Below, one piece after another: positions 7,272 to 13,461 of a stretch of 35,869 bases of DNA. Origin of the DNA: a virus; IMG/VR virus record IMGVR_UViG_3300025869_001257, positions 1 through 35,869 of that record, one strand, 5' to 3'. Under the pieces are notes generated by a model that saw only the letters and a list, made by a program, of their open reading frames with translations, was not told the DNA's origin and did not search any database. Every line of letters begins with the position of its first letter. Positions within the stretch are counted from its first letter, which is position 1. The position numbers and the translations under genes were made by a program.

Positions 7272-7300
7272 ATTATACCAGGAACGACCACTCTTGTCAA
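7272..7300 (-). promoter_or_regulatory. Perfect sigma70 promoter TTGACA-17-TATAAT
   Basis: On the minus strand TTGACA (7300-7295), a 17-base spacer and TATAAT (7277-7272) lie in an 88-base non-coding gap, about 30 bases before the start at 7240. All 12 consensus bases match. This would be recognised by host RNA polymerase without phage factors, as expected for an early promoter. Confidence 0.85.
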
Positions 7301-7337
7301 TCAACCTCATGAATAGTCATTATTCACGGGATGAATG

Positions 7338-7523
7338 TTAGCCACCCATGGTTTCTAAAACTCTTGACCGAAGATCAACCAACGCTTCCCATTCTGCTTC
7401 TTCTTGAGTCATACCTTCGTCTTCAACATACTCTTCAGCCAACTCTTTGATGACATCGAAGCCCATTGATTCGAAAATTATGTCATCTAACTCACAAATC
7501 TCAGCGCGAATGTTGTATCTCAT
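7338..7523 (-). CDS. Small acidic protein (61 aa)
   Basis: An acidic, helical protein 'MRYNIRAEICELDDIIFESMGF...EEYVEDEGMTQEEAEWEALVDLRSRVLETMGG'. The frame has an earlier ATG at 7550, but that lies upstream of the expected transcription start (-10 at 7556-7551), so I use the ATG at 7523. The strong acidity recalls small early phage proteins that bind host proteins, but there is no direct evidence. It is a single-gene unit with its own promoter. Confidence 0.6.
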   Translation of the reverse strand: MRYNIRAEICELDDIIFESMGFDVIKELAEEYVEDEGMTQEEAEWEALVDLRSRVLETMGG

Positions 7524-7550
7524 ATCTAATCTCTCATTGTTTAAAATCAT

Positions 7551-7579
7551 ATTATGGCAGGTTTTGCGGTAAATGTCAA
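7551..7579 (-). promoter_or_regulatory. sigma70-like early promoter TTGACA-17-CATAAT
   Basis: On the minus strand TTGACA (7579-7574), a 17-base spacer and CATAAT (7556-7551). The -10 region AAAACCTGCCATAAT is identical to that of the promoter at 8218-8246, so the two are probably copies of one promoter type. Confidence 0.8.
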
Positions 7580-7592
7580 CACTCTTTTTAGA

Positions 7593-7928
7593 CTAATTAG
7601 TTATATCAATATAACCGTTTGATCTAAGGAGATTCTGCGCGGCACCTAGAACCCACGAGTCGCGGTGAGGAAAATGGTACCCAGAACTACCATCCCAACC
7701 CTCGAAGTACTCGTCAAACCGATCAGAATACGCTCCTGGGTGATTTTTCATGAGATCTACTAGTTCTTTACAAGCCATATCGAACGTGTGGTCGTCCCAT
7801 ATATTCTCGTCCAGAGCGTAATACAGACAACTGTGAACCATCACTTGAAGTCTTCTTCGCTTGATCAACTCAGCAGTTCGATCAGTAGGGTTAGGGAACG
7901 TATAGATCTCAGCATGTTTTTTTACCAT
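7593..7928 (-). CDS. Protein resembling the N-terminal (Ia) domain of NAD-dependent DNA ligase
   Basis: Starting at the ATG at 7928, one base after the stop of the upstream gene, the protein is 111 residues long. Earlier in-frame starts (to 8138) would lie inside that gene. The segment 'HSCLYYALDENIWDDHTFDMACKELVDLMKNHP' has the 'YYxLDxxxIxDxxYDxLxxELxxLExxxP' look of domain Ia, the NMN-recognition module of LigA. No adenylation domain follows; instead there is 'GWDGSSGYHFPHRDSWVLGAAQNLL'. It may be a stand-alone small domain of unknown role. The similarity is by eye. Confidence 0.55.
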   Translation of the reverse strand: MVKKHAEIYTFPNPTDRTAELIKRRRLQVMVHSCLYYALDENIWDDHTFDMACKELVDLMKNHPGAYSDRFDEYFEGWDGSSGYHFPHRDSWVLGAAQNLLRSNGYIDITN

Positions 7929-7929
7929 G

Positions 7930-8184
7930 TTAGTCAGCCACTCGCAAGCAAATTTCAGATTCGACCATCGCACGAACTTTGCGAACGTCAGGGCTAGAGA
8001 ACTCTTTGATACCCGTAGAGGCGGTGATGGTGTCAAGGACACCATAGATTGCTTCGTTGATAGGGCGACGGCTCTTGATGTCGCTAATTTTGATACCTTC
8101 TTCAACGAATTTATAGTGAACTGTATCAGCAATAACACCTTTAACAGTACCTAAGGAACAAATTTCGAAGATTGATATAGCCAT
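7930..8184 (-). CDS. Hypothetical protein (84 aa) behind an early promoter
   Basis: An 84-residue protein, 'MAISIFEICSLGTVKGVIADTVHYKF...' with 'GVLDTITASTGIKEFSSPDVRKVRAMVESEI', soluble and unrelated to anything I recognise. It is the first gene after the promoter at 8218-8246, with AAAGAG upstream as a weak ribosome-binding site, and is followed after one base by the ligase-Ia-like gene. Confidence 0.6.
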   Translation of the reverse strand: MAISIFEICSLGTVKGVIADTVHYKFVEEGIKISDIKSRRPINEAIYGVLDTITASTGIKEFSSPDVRKVRAMVESEICLRVAD

Positions 8185-8217
8185 GTTTTTGCACTCTTTT
8201 CTTTAATTGATGAGTAC

Positions 8218-8246
8218 ATTATGGCAGGTTTTTTATGTTTTGTCAA
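8218..8246 (-). promoter_or_regulatory. sigma70-like early promoter TTGACA-17-CATAAT
   Basis: On the minus strand TTGACA (8246-8241), 17-base spacer, CATAAT (8223-8218), in a 99-base gap. It shares a 15-base block around the -10 with the promoter at 7551-7579. It starts the unit containing the genes at 8184 and 7928. Confidence 0.8.
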
Positions 8247-8283
8247 CAGTTTTTAGATCTTTTTACATGATTTATTTTCATGT

Positions 8284-8670
8284 TCAGGAGGGATTACGTG
8301 AATTCCATTCATGTTCTGAACCAGGGTATCTCCATGCCCAGATAGCCACAGCCGCCATAAAGCCACCTGACCACAGTACTGCGTTGAGATTGTAGGTGGT
8401 GAACCAGAGGAATGCGATAGAACTGCTCATAACCAGCACCATGGCGTACTTCATTCGGGTGGGGAATATTCTCTTCTCTACCCAATTAGTCAGAAAGGGT
8501 CCAAAGTGCTTGTGATTGTACAGATAATCATGCATTTTTTTAGAGGATTTGCTGAAACAATATGCGGAAAACACCAAAAAGATGCTAAATGGTATGCCAG
8601 GTGTGACAAATCCGATGTAGGCCATGCCCAGAGAGAGCATACCAGCGGTATACCATAGTGCTTTTTTCAT
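8284..8670 (-). CDS. YbaN-like inner-membrane protein (DUF454)
   Basis: A 128-residue protein with the DUF454/YbaN pattern: a first hydrophobic pair containing 'GFVTPGIPFSIFLVFSAYCFSKSS', the conserved 'LYNHKHFGPFLTNWVEKR' loop, and a second hydrophobic pair (MVLVMSSSIAFLW, VLWSGGFMAAVAIWAW). E. coli YbaN is an inner-membrane protein of unknown function. The ATG overlaps the stop of the radical SAM gene (ATGA), so it closes the chain that includes the bilin genes. A phage copy may be of host origin. Confidence 0.85.
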   Translation of the reverse strand: MKKALWYTAGMLSLGMAYIGFVTPGIPFSIFLVFSAYCFSKSSKKMHDYLYNHKHFGPFLTNWVEKRIFPTRMKYAMVLVMSSSIAFLWFTTYNLNAVLWSGGFMAAVAIWAWRYPGSEHEWNSRNPS

Positions 8671-9575
8671 GTGTCTAATCCATTTATGAAATCGTAAGAT
8701 TGCTTACCAAACAAGGTGCCGTCTACGTTACAGTTCTTGCAAGGGGTCTCAGAGCGATCACCTTTTCCCAGTTTTTCTCGGATTTTACGCATTGGCTTAC
8801 CAAACCAGACATCATGTAGGCTCTGAGTGATCAAATTACCCACAATCTGTTCACGATTCCAGTCATTACAACATAAAACACAGTCACCATTCCAATCCAC
8901 AAACATCTTATAGAATGGATAGTAGCAAGGCTTGCCTTTGACGGCTTCTACCGTTGATTCCTCAATGCCCATCCAGTCAACCACACCGCTCCGATTGTTT
9001 AGCACCAGACCATGGTTCTCCATGTCACCCCAGTGCACTCTATATCTATATTTTTCTTGAGGTATGCCTGCCATGGTAAAGATTTTATCAAAATGCTCAA
9101 CTTGTTCTGCACCATCATAGAGATTCACATAAATGATGGACATACCCGCATCAAATATCCGACGTGTATAATGCTCATCTAACTTGTCGCCGTTGGTGTT
9201 GCACTCAATGACATTGTTGGGTCTATGTTTTCTAAACACCGAGATGATTTCAGGAAACCATGGATTGAGAAGATTCTCACCAAAACCACTAAACGAGATC
9301 TTGCCCTCAAATGATGACCGCTCTAGTTCTTCAGCGATAATGGTCGCACCTTTGACGGTGAGATGGAGATTTCTATTATCATATACTTTTGGATCATGCC
9401 GAGGACAGAATACACAGAACCTATTGCAGAGTTCTGTGGTGTTTATCTCAATCGTAAGAATAGAGTTAAGTGCATTTCGCTCTTGAATCTTTTGCCAGTG
9501 GTCCGATTCTTGTTGGCGGCGATGTTCAATCATCTGCCACTGATCCACAGATACCGTAGGAATAAGATTGTTCAT
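8667..9575 (-). CDS. Radical SAM protein with SPASM-like C-terminal cysteines
   Basis: Radical SAM enzymes bind a [4Fe-4S] cluster through CX3CX2C and cleave S-adenosylmethionine to start radical chemistry. Here Cys50, Cys54 and Cys57 lie in 'ELCNRFCVFCPRH', followed by 'SGFGENLLNP' (GGE-like motif) and 'IECNTNGDKL'. A SPASM-like second cluster region follows: 'CYYPFYKMFVDWNGDCVLCCNDW' (about 210-232) and 'CKNCN' near 283. Substrate unknown; SPASM proteins often modify peptides or sugars. The start ATG overlaps the bilin reductase stop (TAATG), so the two are translationally coupled. It needs Fe-S clusters, which links it loosely to the IscU at 32710. Confidence 0.9.
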   Translation of the reverse strand: MNNLIPTVSVDQWQMIEHRRQQESDHWQKIQERNALNSILTIEINTTELCNRFCVFCPRHDPKVYDNRNLHLTVKGATIIAEELERSSFEGKISFSGFGENLLNPWFPEIISVFRKHRPNNVIECNTNGDKLDEHYTRRIFDAGMSIIYVNLYDGAEQVEHFDKIFTMAGIPQEKYRYRVHWGDMENHGLVLNNRSGVVDWMGIEESTVEAVKGKPCYYPFYKMFVDWNGDCVLCCNDWNREQIVGNLITQSLHDVWFGKPMRKIREKLGKGDRSETPCKNCNVDGTLFGKQSYDFINGLDT

Positions 9576-10255
9576 TAGTAAGGAAACTGGCGTTTCTTGA
9601 ACTCGGTTACGTAGTCTTCATCCAGCCCTAATGATATCATAACATTCTTAGAGTTGGTGTTCATCAATTGGTTTGTACAATACTTACTGAGGGACTGTAG
9701 ATATGCGGAGATGATCTTAGGATCTGTCTGTATTGGAGGGTTACAATGCTCACCGTCTTCAGAGTTATGTTGAAACCAAGTGAAAAGATTTTCTTTACCC
9801 ATGTAAACAAGATTGGTGGTTTCTTTTTCGTCTTTTGTAGCACCCGCGACGACCATGTGAGGTGAGAATATTTCTTTTGCCCAAGGTGGTAACTCGCGTT
9901 CTCTTGCGGGAACGAAGTGACCCACAAACTCACCGAACTTAGTCAGTGTCGGATGTGCACCCGGTTGTGTGGGCGACATGTCATGAAAACATCCAGTAAC
10001 TTTGTTCTCACCACATATAACATCAAACCCATAGATAGGCATGGGTCTTCGTGGATTGGCAAAACACGCAATGTGCATCATCCACATTTTCTTTTCTGCT
10101 CGCATATCAATAATAGATATGTTTGCTAGATCAACATTTGTGGATGAGTAGCGAATGTCCGTATGAGGACCATTGACAGAGACTTCTGGTTTACCACAAA
10201 AGCCACTCATCATGATCTGAGCATACTCAGCAAAATCTATAAACTTATTCCACAT
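9575..10255 (-). CDS. pcyX: Ferredoxin-dependent bilin reductase, PcyA/PcyX type
   Basis: These enzymes reduce biliverdin to phycobilins with electrons from ferredoxin. By-eye alignment to PcyA gives 'MHIACFANPRRPMPIYGFDVI' against '[21 protein letters not shown]', then 'HDMSP' against 'ADLSP', 'WAKEIFSP' against 'WGNIFSD', and a C-terminal 'YC..Q..N'. PcyA His88 and Asp105 match His61 and Asp78 with the same 17-residue spacing. The PcyA Glu76 position falls on Ile49 (Asp50 beside it), and the Asp of the C-terminal 'ND' pair appears to be Thr200. Retained His argues for the PcyA/PcyX lineage rather than PebS (Asn there). PcyX, known from marine viral DNA beside a heme oxygenase gene, makes phycoerythrobilin. 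226 residues fits. It overlaps the heme oxygenase gene by 11 bases. Confidence 0.83.
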   Translation of the reverse strand: MWNKFIDFAEYAQIMMSGFCGKPEVSVNGPHTDIRYSSTNVDLANISIIDMRAEKKMWMMHIACFANPRRPMPIYGFDVICGENKVTGCFHDMSPTQPGAHPTLTKFGEFVGHFVPARERELPPWAKEIFSPHMVVAGATKDEKETTNLVYMGKENLFTWFQHNSEDGEHCNPPIQTDPKIISAYLQSLSKYCTNQLMNTNSKNVMISLGLDEDYVTEFKKRQFPY

Positions 10256-10775
10256 TAAAGTATGTGCCTAGTTCTTTTGAAATACCTATATGCCATTTAA
10301 ACCCAATCTTGACCTCATCTACAAACCCTCTCCAGTGAGGAGAATTATATCCTTCACAGACTCGTTCACGAATGTATTCACGCTTGCCTTCAATGTCATC
10401 AAACTCATACATTGAAGCGGCTAGAGGATATCGTTTCTTCATTATCTGACCACCGAACATGAATCCCATATAGTTAAGATAAATGTGCGGTCTTAAATCG
10501 TCACATACTCTTTCTAGATATGTCCTATAAGCAAACGTGGTCGAAGGGGCGTCTGCAAAGGCTTCGGCAAGTTTGCCTATGTCTTCTTCTATTAGATGGC
10601 TACGTCTCATGTCTTCGGGAACGTGAGGATCTAACACTTCAAAGATTTCCAAATTAGAACAAAGGTATGTCGCTCGTTCGGCGTTCGTTTGATTACCTTC
10701 AAACATTCTCTTGTTAAAAGGTAAGGCTTCAAGCCTGTCATGCAATGTCTTGGTCGCGTCTCTGATATTGCTCAT
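10245..10775 (-). CDS. ho1: Heme oxygenase
   Basis: Heme oxygenase opens heme to biliverdin, CO and Fe2+ using O2 and seven electrons, usually from ferredoxin. The proximal His is His12 in 'TKTLHDRLEALPF'. The distal-helix segment 'HIYLNYMGFMFGGQIMKK' (98-115) aligns with 'HSYTRYLGDLSGGQILKK' of Synechocystis HO1, and 'YEFDDIEGKREYIRE' with 'YEFADIDDEKAF'. The distal Asp of GDLSGGQ (Asp140 in human HO-1) is Phe105 here, and the Ser is Phe107. At 176 residues it is shorter than cyanobacterial HO1 (about 240). Overlaps: 38 bases with the glycosyltransferase upstream, 11 with the bilin reductase that would use its product. Start ATG at 10775 has GGA six bases upstream. Confidence 0.9.
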   Translation of the reverse strand: MSNIRDATKTLHDRLEALPFNKRMFEGNQTNAERATYLCSNLEIFEVLDPHVPEDMRRSHLIEEDIGKLAEAFADAPSTTFAYRTYLERVCDDLRPHIYLNYMGFMFGGQIMKKRYPLAASMYEFDDIEGKREYIRERVCEGYNSPHWRGFVDEVKIGFKWHIGISKELGTYFNVE

Positions 10776-11706
10776 CTGAATTCCAGTTTTTGATTAGTCT
10801 CATGCCGTAATTGTTTACGCCCTTAGGTATATCTATACCGTCGGTATACTTTAATGGCAGTTTCTTAAACGGCTCATAGTTTACATGGTGATGCCAACGT
10901 CCATATCGAAACACCATCTTTGCTACATCAGGATGCATATCAACAAGCATCTGAGATTTAGCCACAGTACCTGCCACATTGTATCGGTCTTTTACCTCTA
11001 GAGTTTCATCTGCTTGAATCGCTTCACCAGTCTCGGCATCATAACCAATCTCTTTGTGATAAAACTCTTCAGTGTTACCACCCTTGAGTGTTTGAGTAGC
11101 ACCTTTACCTTGAAGGAATGCGTTGAACTGAACAGTACAGTCACCGTCTTTCAATACGTTCAAGCAGATATCAGTATCTTCATTGTATCGACCACGCCAG
11201 CGGTGCTTACAGTCATTCTCAATCAACAGACAAGAATAGATCCGAGTGTTCTTCACATATGGTGGATACTTCTGATTAGGCGCACAAAAGAAACGATACT
11301 GTGGTCCAGCAATCTTGACGTTCTTGTACCGATCTACAAAGTCTTCCATGATCTTGAAACATACACCAGAACCAACACGAATGCGGACATTCTCATGGAG
11401 TCTATAGAAGTCGGTGATGTTATCATCCATGACCCAGTGACGTTTAGCACCCATAGCCATAGAATGATCCCAGCACCAGTTTCTAGCACGACCAGGACCA
11501 TCACCATGATTGCTGAATGGTGCAATCAATAGCGTCACATACTCACGAATACCAAACGTATCTAAGCAAGCCTCATAGTTTGCTTCATCTTGTGGCTCAA
11601 TAGCAATGTAATGAGGCACGTGCATCCTAGCAAGTGATCTAGAGGTGTACATTGATTCATGTCTACCCTTACTAATAATGTATACAGGATACTTAGGATT
11701 CGTCAT
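10738..11706 (-). CDS. GREB1/TET-associated-type (TAGT) glycosyltransferase
   Basis: A 322-residue GT-A-like protein. The opening 'VYIISKGRHESMYTSRSL', 'YIAIEPQDEANYEAC', 'GPGRARNWCWDHS', the Asp pair in 'HWVMDDNITDF' (the usual metal/sugar-nucleotide site) and 'WRGRYNEDTDICLNVL' match, from memory, the GREB1-like family that occurs with TET/JBP dioxygenases in phages and is thought to glycosylate hydroxymethylated DNA bases. No TET, hydroxymethylase or DNA methyltransferase is in this window, so the target is not shown. It overlaps the 11693 gene by 14 bases and heme oxygenase by 38. Confidence 0.72.
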   Translation of the reverse strand: MTNPKYPVYIISKGRHESMYTSRSLARMHVPHYIAIEPQDEANYEACLDTFGIREYVTLLIAPFSNHGDGPGRARNWCWDHSMAMGAKRHWVMDDNITDFYRLHENVRIRVGSGVCFKIMEDFVDRYKNVKIAGPQYRFFCAPNQKYPPYVKNTRIYSCLLIENDCKHRWRGRYNEDTDICLNVLKDGDCTVQFNAFLQGKGATQTLKGGNTEEFYHKEIGYDAETGEAIQADETLEVKDRYNVAGTVAKSQMLVDMHPDVAKMVFRYGRWHHHVNYEPFKKLPLKYTDGIDIPKGVNNYGMRLIKNWNSDEQYQRRDQDIA

Positions 11707-12031
11707 CTTCTACCCATCTTAACAATGAATTTTTAGTGATCTCATTCTTGGGGTGCCAAATGCTCTTGGTTTTTTTGGTGAGAATCTGACCGATCACATC
11801 TGCAAACTCTTTGTAATCATCTTCAGTGCGAAAATGAACATAAAGAGTCTTGAATGGTTTTTGATCTTCTTGGCGAAACTCAGGCATACCAACCCAGTGT
11901 GCTTCAGCAGACTGAGGGTCAACACCTGTTACTTCTAATCCAAAAGCATCTAGACCTATAGGTGACATGTCAACCTTGTCACCAATAAAGTTATCATACT
12001 CAGCGGATTCTTTTACTTTGTCTTTGCTCAT
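11693..12031 (-). CDS. Conserved phage protein, HWVGMPEFxQED...SIWHPK family
   Basis: A 112-residue protein whose core 'AHWVGMPEFRQEDQKPFKTLYVHFRTEDDYKEFADVIGQ.LTKKTKSIWHPK' recurs in T4-like marine phages, sometimes near DNA-modification or ParB-like genes (recollection). 'LYVHFRTEDDYKEFADVIG' looks like one beta strand plus a helix of a small alpha/beta domain. It overlaps the exonuclease by 32 bases and the glycosyltransferase by 14. Function unknown. Confidence 0.7.
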   Translation of the reverse strand: MSKDKVKESAEYDNFIGDKVDMSPIGLDAFGLEVTGVDPQSAEAHWVGMPEFRQEDQKPFKTLYVHFRTEDDYKEFADVIGQILTKKTKSIWHPKNEITKNSLLRWVEDDES

Positions 12032-12719
12032 ATTTTTCTATTGTCTCCAATAACATAGGTGTCCAATTGTCACGATTTTCTATCACTACTTGCGCACACG
12101 GTAAGCCATCATTACCAGCGTCAACCGCAATCACGGTAACGAGTTGGGTAATTGGCATGCCGGTGCGTTCTTCCCACATGATCGCATAAGCGGCTTCTTG
12201 ACAGAAGTAGTTTTCAATGAACTTTTTTGGTTTGAGTTTTTTACTTGTTTTGTAGTCAATGATTGATGGTTTTCCATTAAACTCAGCAACGCAGTCAACG
12301 CGACCAGCAGTCCTAAGATGATGAGAATATAACGGGATCTCTTGTCCATATACTTTACCTAGTGATTTGTCCAGGACATCACGTACACTGGATATAGATT
12401 GTATCACATCTGGGGTCTGTGTGTCAAGCAATTCTTTCCAGTCCACATTATTGACATACTTTTCTAACGCTTCGTGAACAGCAGTTCCACGCCGTGAGGC
12501 ACGTGTAGACACACGATTGGCTTCTTCTTCACCAACACGCGCTCGCCACTTTTGTATACTCTCTTCACTCAGTATACTTAGGATGGTTGTTATTGAGGGA
12601 TATTTCTTGCCCTCGGGTGTGTTATAAGTTCTACCAGTACTGAGTGTTTCTGATATCAGATCGTCATAGCCGATCATCACTGGCTCATGAATGAATTTAC
12701 CTTTTATACTTTCTTTCAA
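12000..12719 (-). CDS. PD-(D/E)XK exonuclease (RecB/MGME1-like)
   Basis: Cas4/RecB-type nuclease fold: 'KYPSITTIL', 'RRGTAVHEALEKYV' (motif I His), 'TAGRVDCVAEFNGKPSIIDYKTSKK' giving the D...DxK metal site, and 'QEAAYA' (QxxxY motif). The family degrades DNA ends; marine T4-like phages carry it as a putative exonuclease for recombination or host DNA breakdown. The start is uncertain: the longest frame uses TTG at 12719, while ATG at 12677 would drop 'FIHEPV', which looks conserved in relatives. A perfect sigma70-like promoter lies 134-162 bases upstream, inside the preceding gene. Confidence 0.87.
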   Translation of the reverse strand: MKESIKGKFIHEPVMIGYDDLISETLSTGRTYNTPEGKKYPSITTILSILSEESIQKWRARVGEEEANRVSTRASRRGTAVHEALEKYVNNVDWKELLDTQTPDVIQSISSVRDVLDKSLGKVYGQEIPLYSHHLRTAGRVDCVAEFNGKPSIIDYKTSKKLKPKKFIENYFCQEAAYAIMWEERTGMPITQLVTVIAVDAGNDGLPCAQVVIENRDNWTPMLLETIEKYEQRQSKRIR

Positions 12720-13461
12720 GGGCGGCTAATCTCCTACGCTCTGCACGATTGGGCGGAATCTCTGCACCAGGATTGATGATTTGTTGATCCATACCACGAC
12801 CATCGGATATATCAGAAGCATCTGTGACGGTTTGTGCTTTAGTTAATGTATCATTATACACTATTATTTCCATGTTGTCAAGCACAGGTATTTTTAATTT
12901 GTCGTGGTTATGGTGTAGTATAAATTTTGTTGATGGAAATTCACGAAAGATATCACGCCAAACCGGGCGCCAGTTGTTCAGCAATCTGTAGTTGTTTGTC
13001 TGTGTTCTATCACTGGACAGGACCAAGTCTGTTACAGATCTCATATTGAAATCAAACAATGTATCAAAACCATACATGTGAATCTCATCCGCTTTCTTAT
13101 GATTGGCGGCATAGTGAACTGCCGCATGACCACAGTTAAAGTTAGTAGCATTGCCAGCATAATCTGGAACGTGCGTATAAAACTCTTTGACACACCGAGC
13201 ATATTTCAGATAAAAATTGCTTTGCTCGTACATCCATATACGAGGACGTGTGCCCAATATCCAATCATATGCATCAAGTTTTACAGTACCTTCGTTAAGT
13301 GCCATCATCATCTTAAAGTCAACCATCATCGTGCCATAAGGCTTCTTGTCAACTTCAAAGGGAGGCATATTACACAATAACAGTTTACCTTCTTTCTGTT
13401 TACGTTGATTGTAATAGACAGCCTTATCACCGTTACCTAGAACGTGCCAAACATTACTCAT
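12697..13461 (-). CDS. Putative glycosyltransferase-like protein with a separable basic tail
   Basis: A 254-residue protein beginning 'VWHVLGNGDKAVYYN', with 'NCGHAAVHYAANHKKADEIHMYGFDTLF' and 'NNWRPVWRDIFREFP'. The G-N-G start and 'EIHMYGFD' pattern recalls GT-42/MptE-like proteins of lipopolysaccharide loci, but I am not certain. The last 31 residues (from 'MDQQIINPGAEIPPNRAERRRL') look unlike the rest; 'NRAERRRLA' tails are common on phage proteins. A sigma70-type promoter inside the gene (12853-12881) precedes this tail, so part of it may also be made separately. Confidence 0.55.
   Translation of the reverse strand: MSNVWHVLGNGDKAVYYNQRKQKEGKLLLCNMPPFEVDKKPYGTMMVDFKMMMALNEGTVKLDAYDWILGTRPRIWMYEQSNFYLKYARCVKEFYTHVPDYAGNATNFNCGHAAVHYAANHKKADEIHMYGFDTLFDFNMRSVTDLVLSSDRTQTNNYRLLNNWRPVWRDIFREFPSTKFILHHNHDKLKIPVLDNMEIIVYNDTLTKAQTVTDASDISDGRGMDQQIINPGAEIPPNRAERRRLAALERKYKR
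12853..12881 (-). promoter_or_regulatory. Intragenic perfect sigma70 promoter TTGACA-17-TATAAT
   Basis: On the minus strand TTGACA (12881-12876), 17-base spacer, TATAAT (12858-12853), entirely inside the coding sequence of the 12697 gene. All 12 bases match, as at 7272-7300 and 28046-28074. It would serve the exonuclease, glycosyltransferase and bilin chain down to 8284. Confidence 0.65.

Noticed and set aside
7929-8138. Longer 181-residue form of the ligase-Ia-like gene
   Set aside because: The added 70 residues are an out-of-frame copy of the well-placed 84-residue gene; the ATG at 7928 immediately follows that gene's stop.
11014-11532. 172-codon plus-strand open frame within the TAGT-type gene
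   Set aside because: Antisense shadow of the glycosyltransferase with a composition unlike real proteins here.
12398-12427. TTGACA-18-TACAAT inside the exonuclease gene
   Set aside because: Longer spacer, imperfect -10, and no gene start nearby; coincidence is likely.
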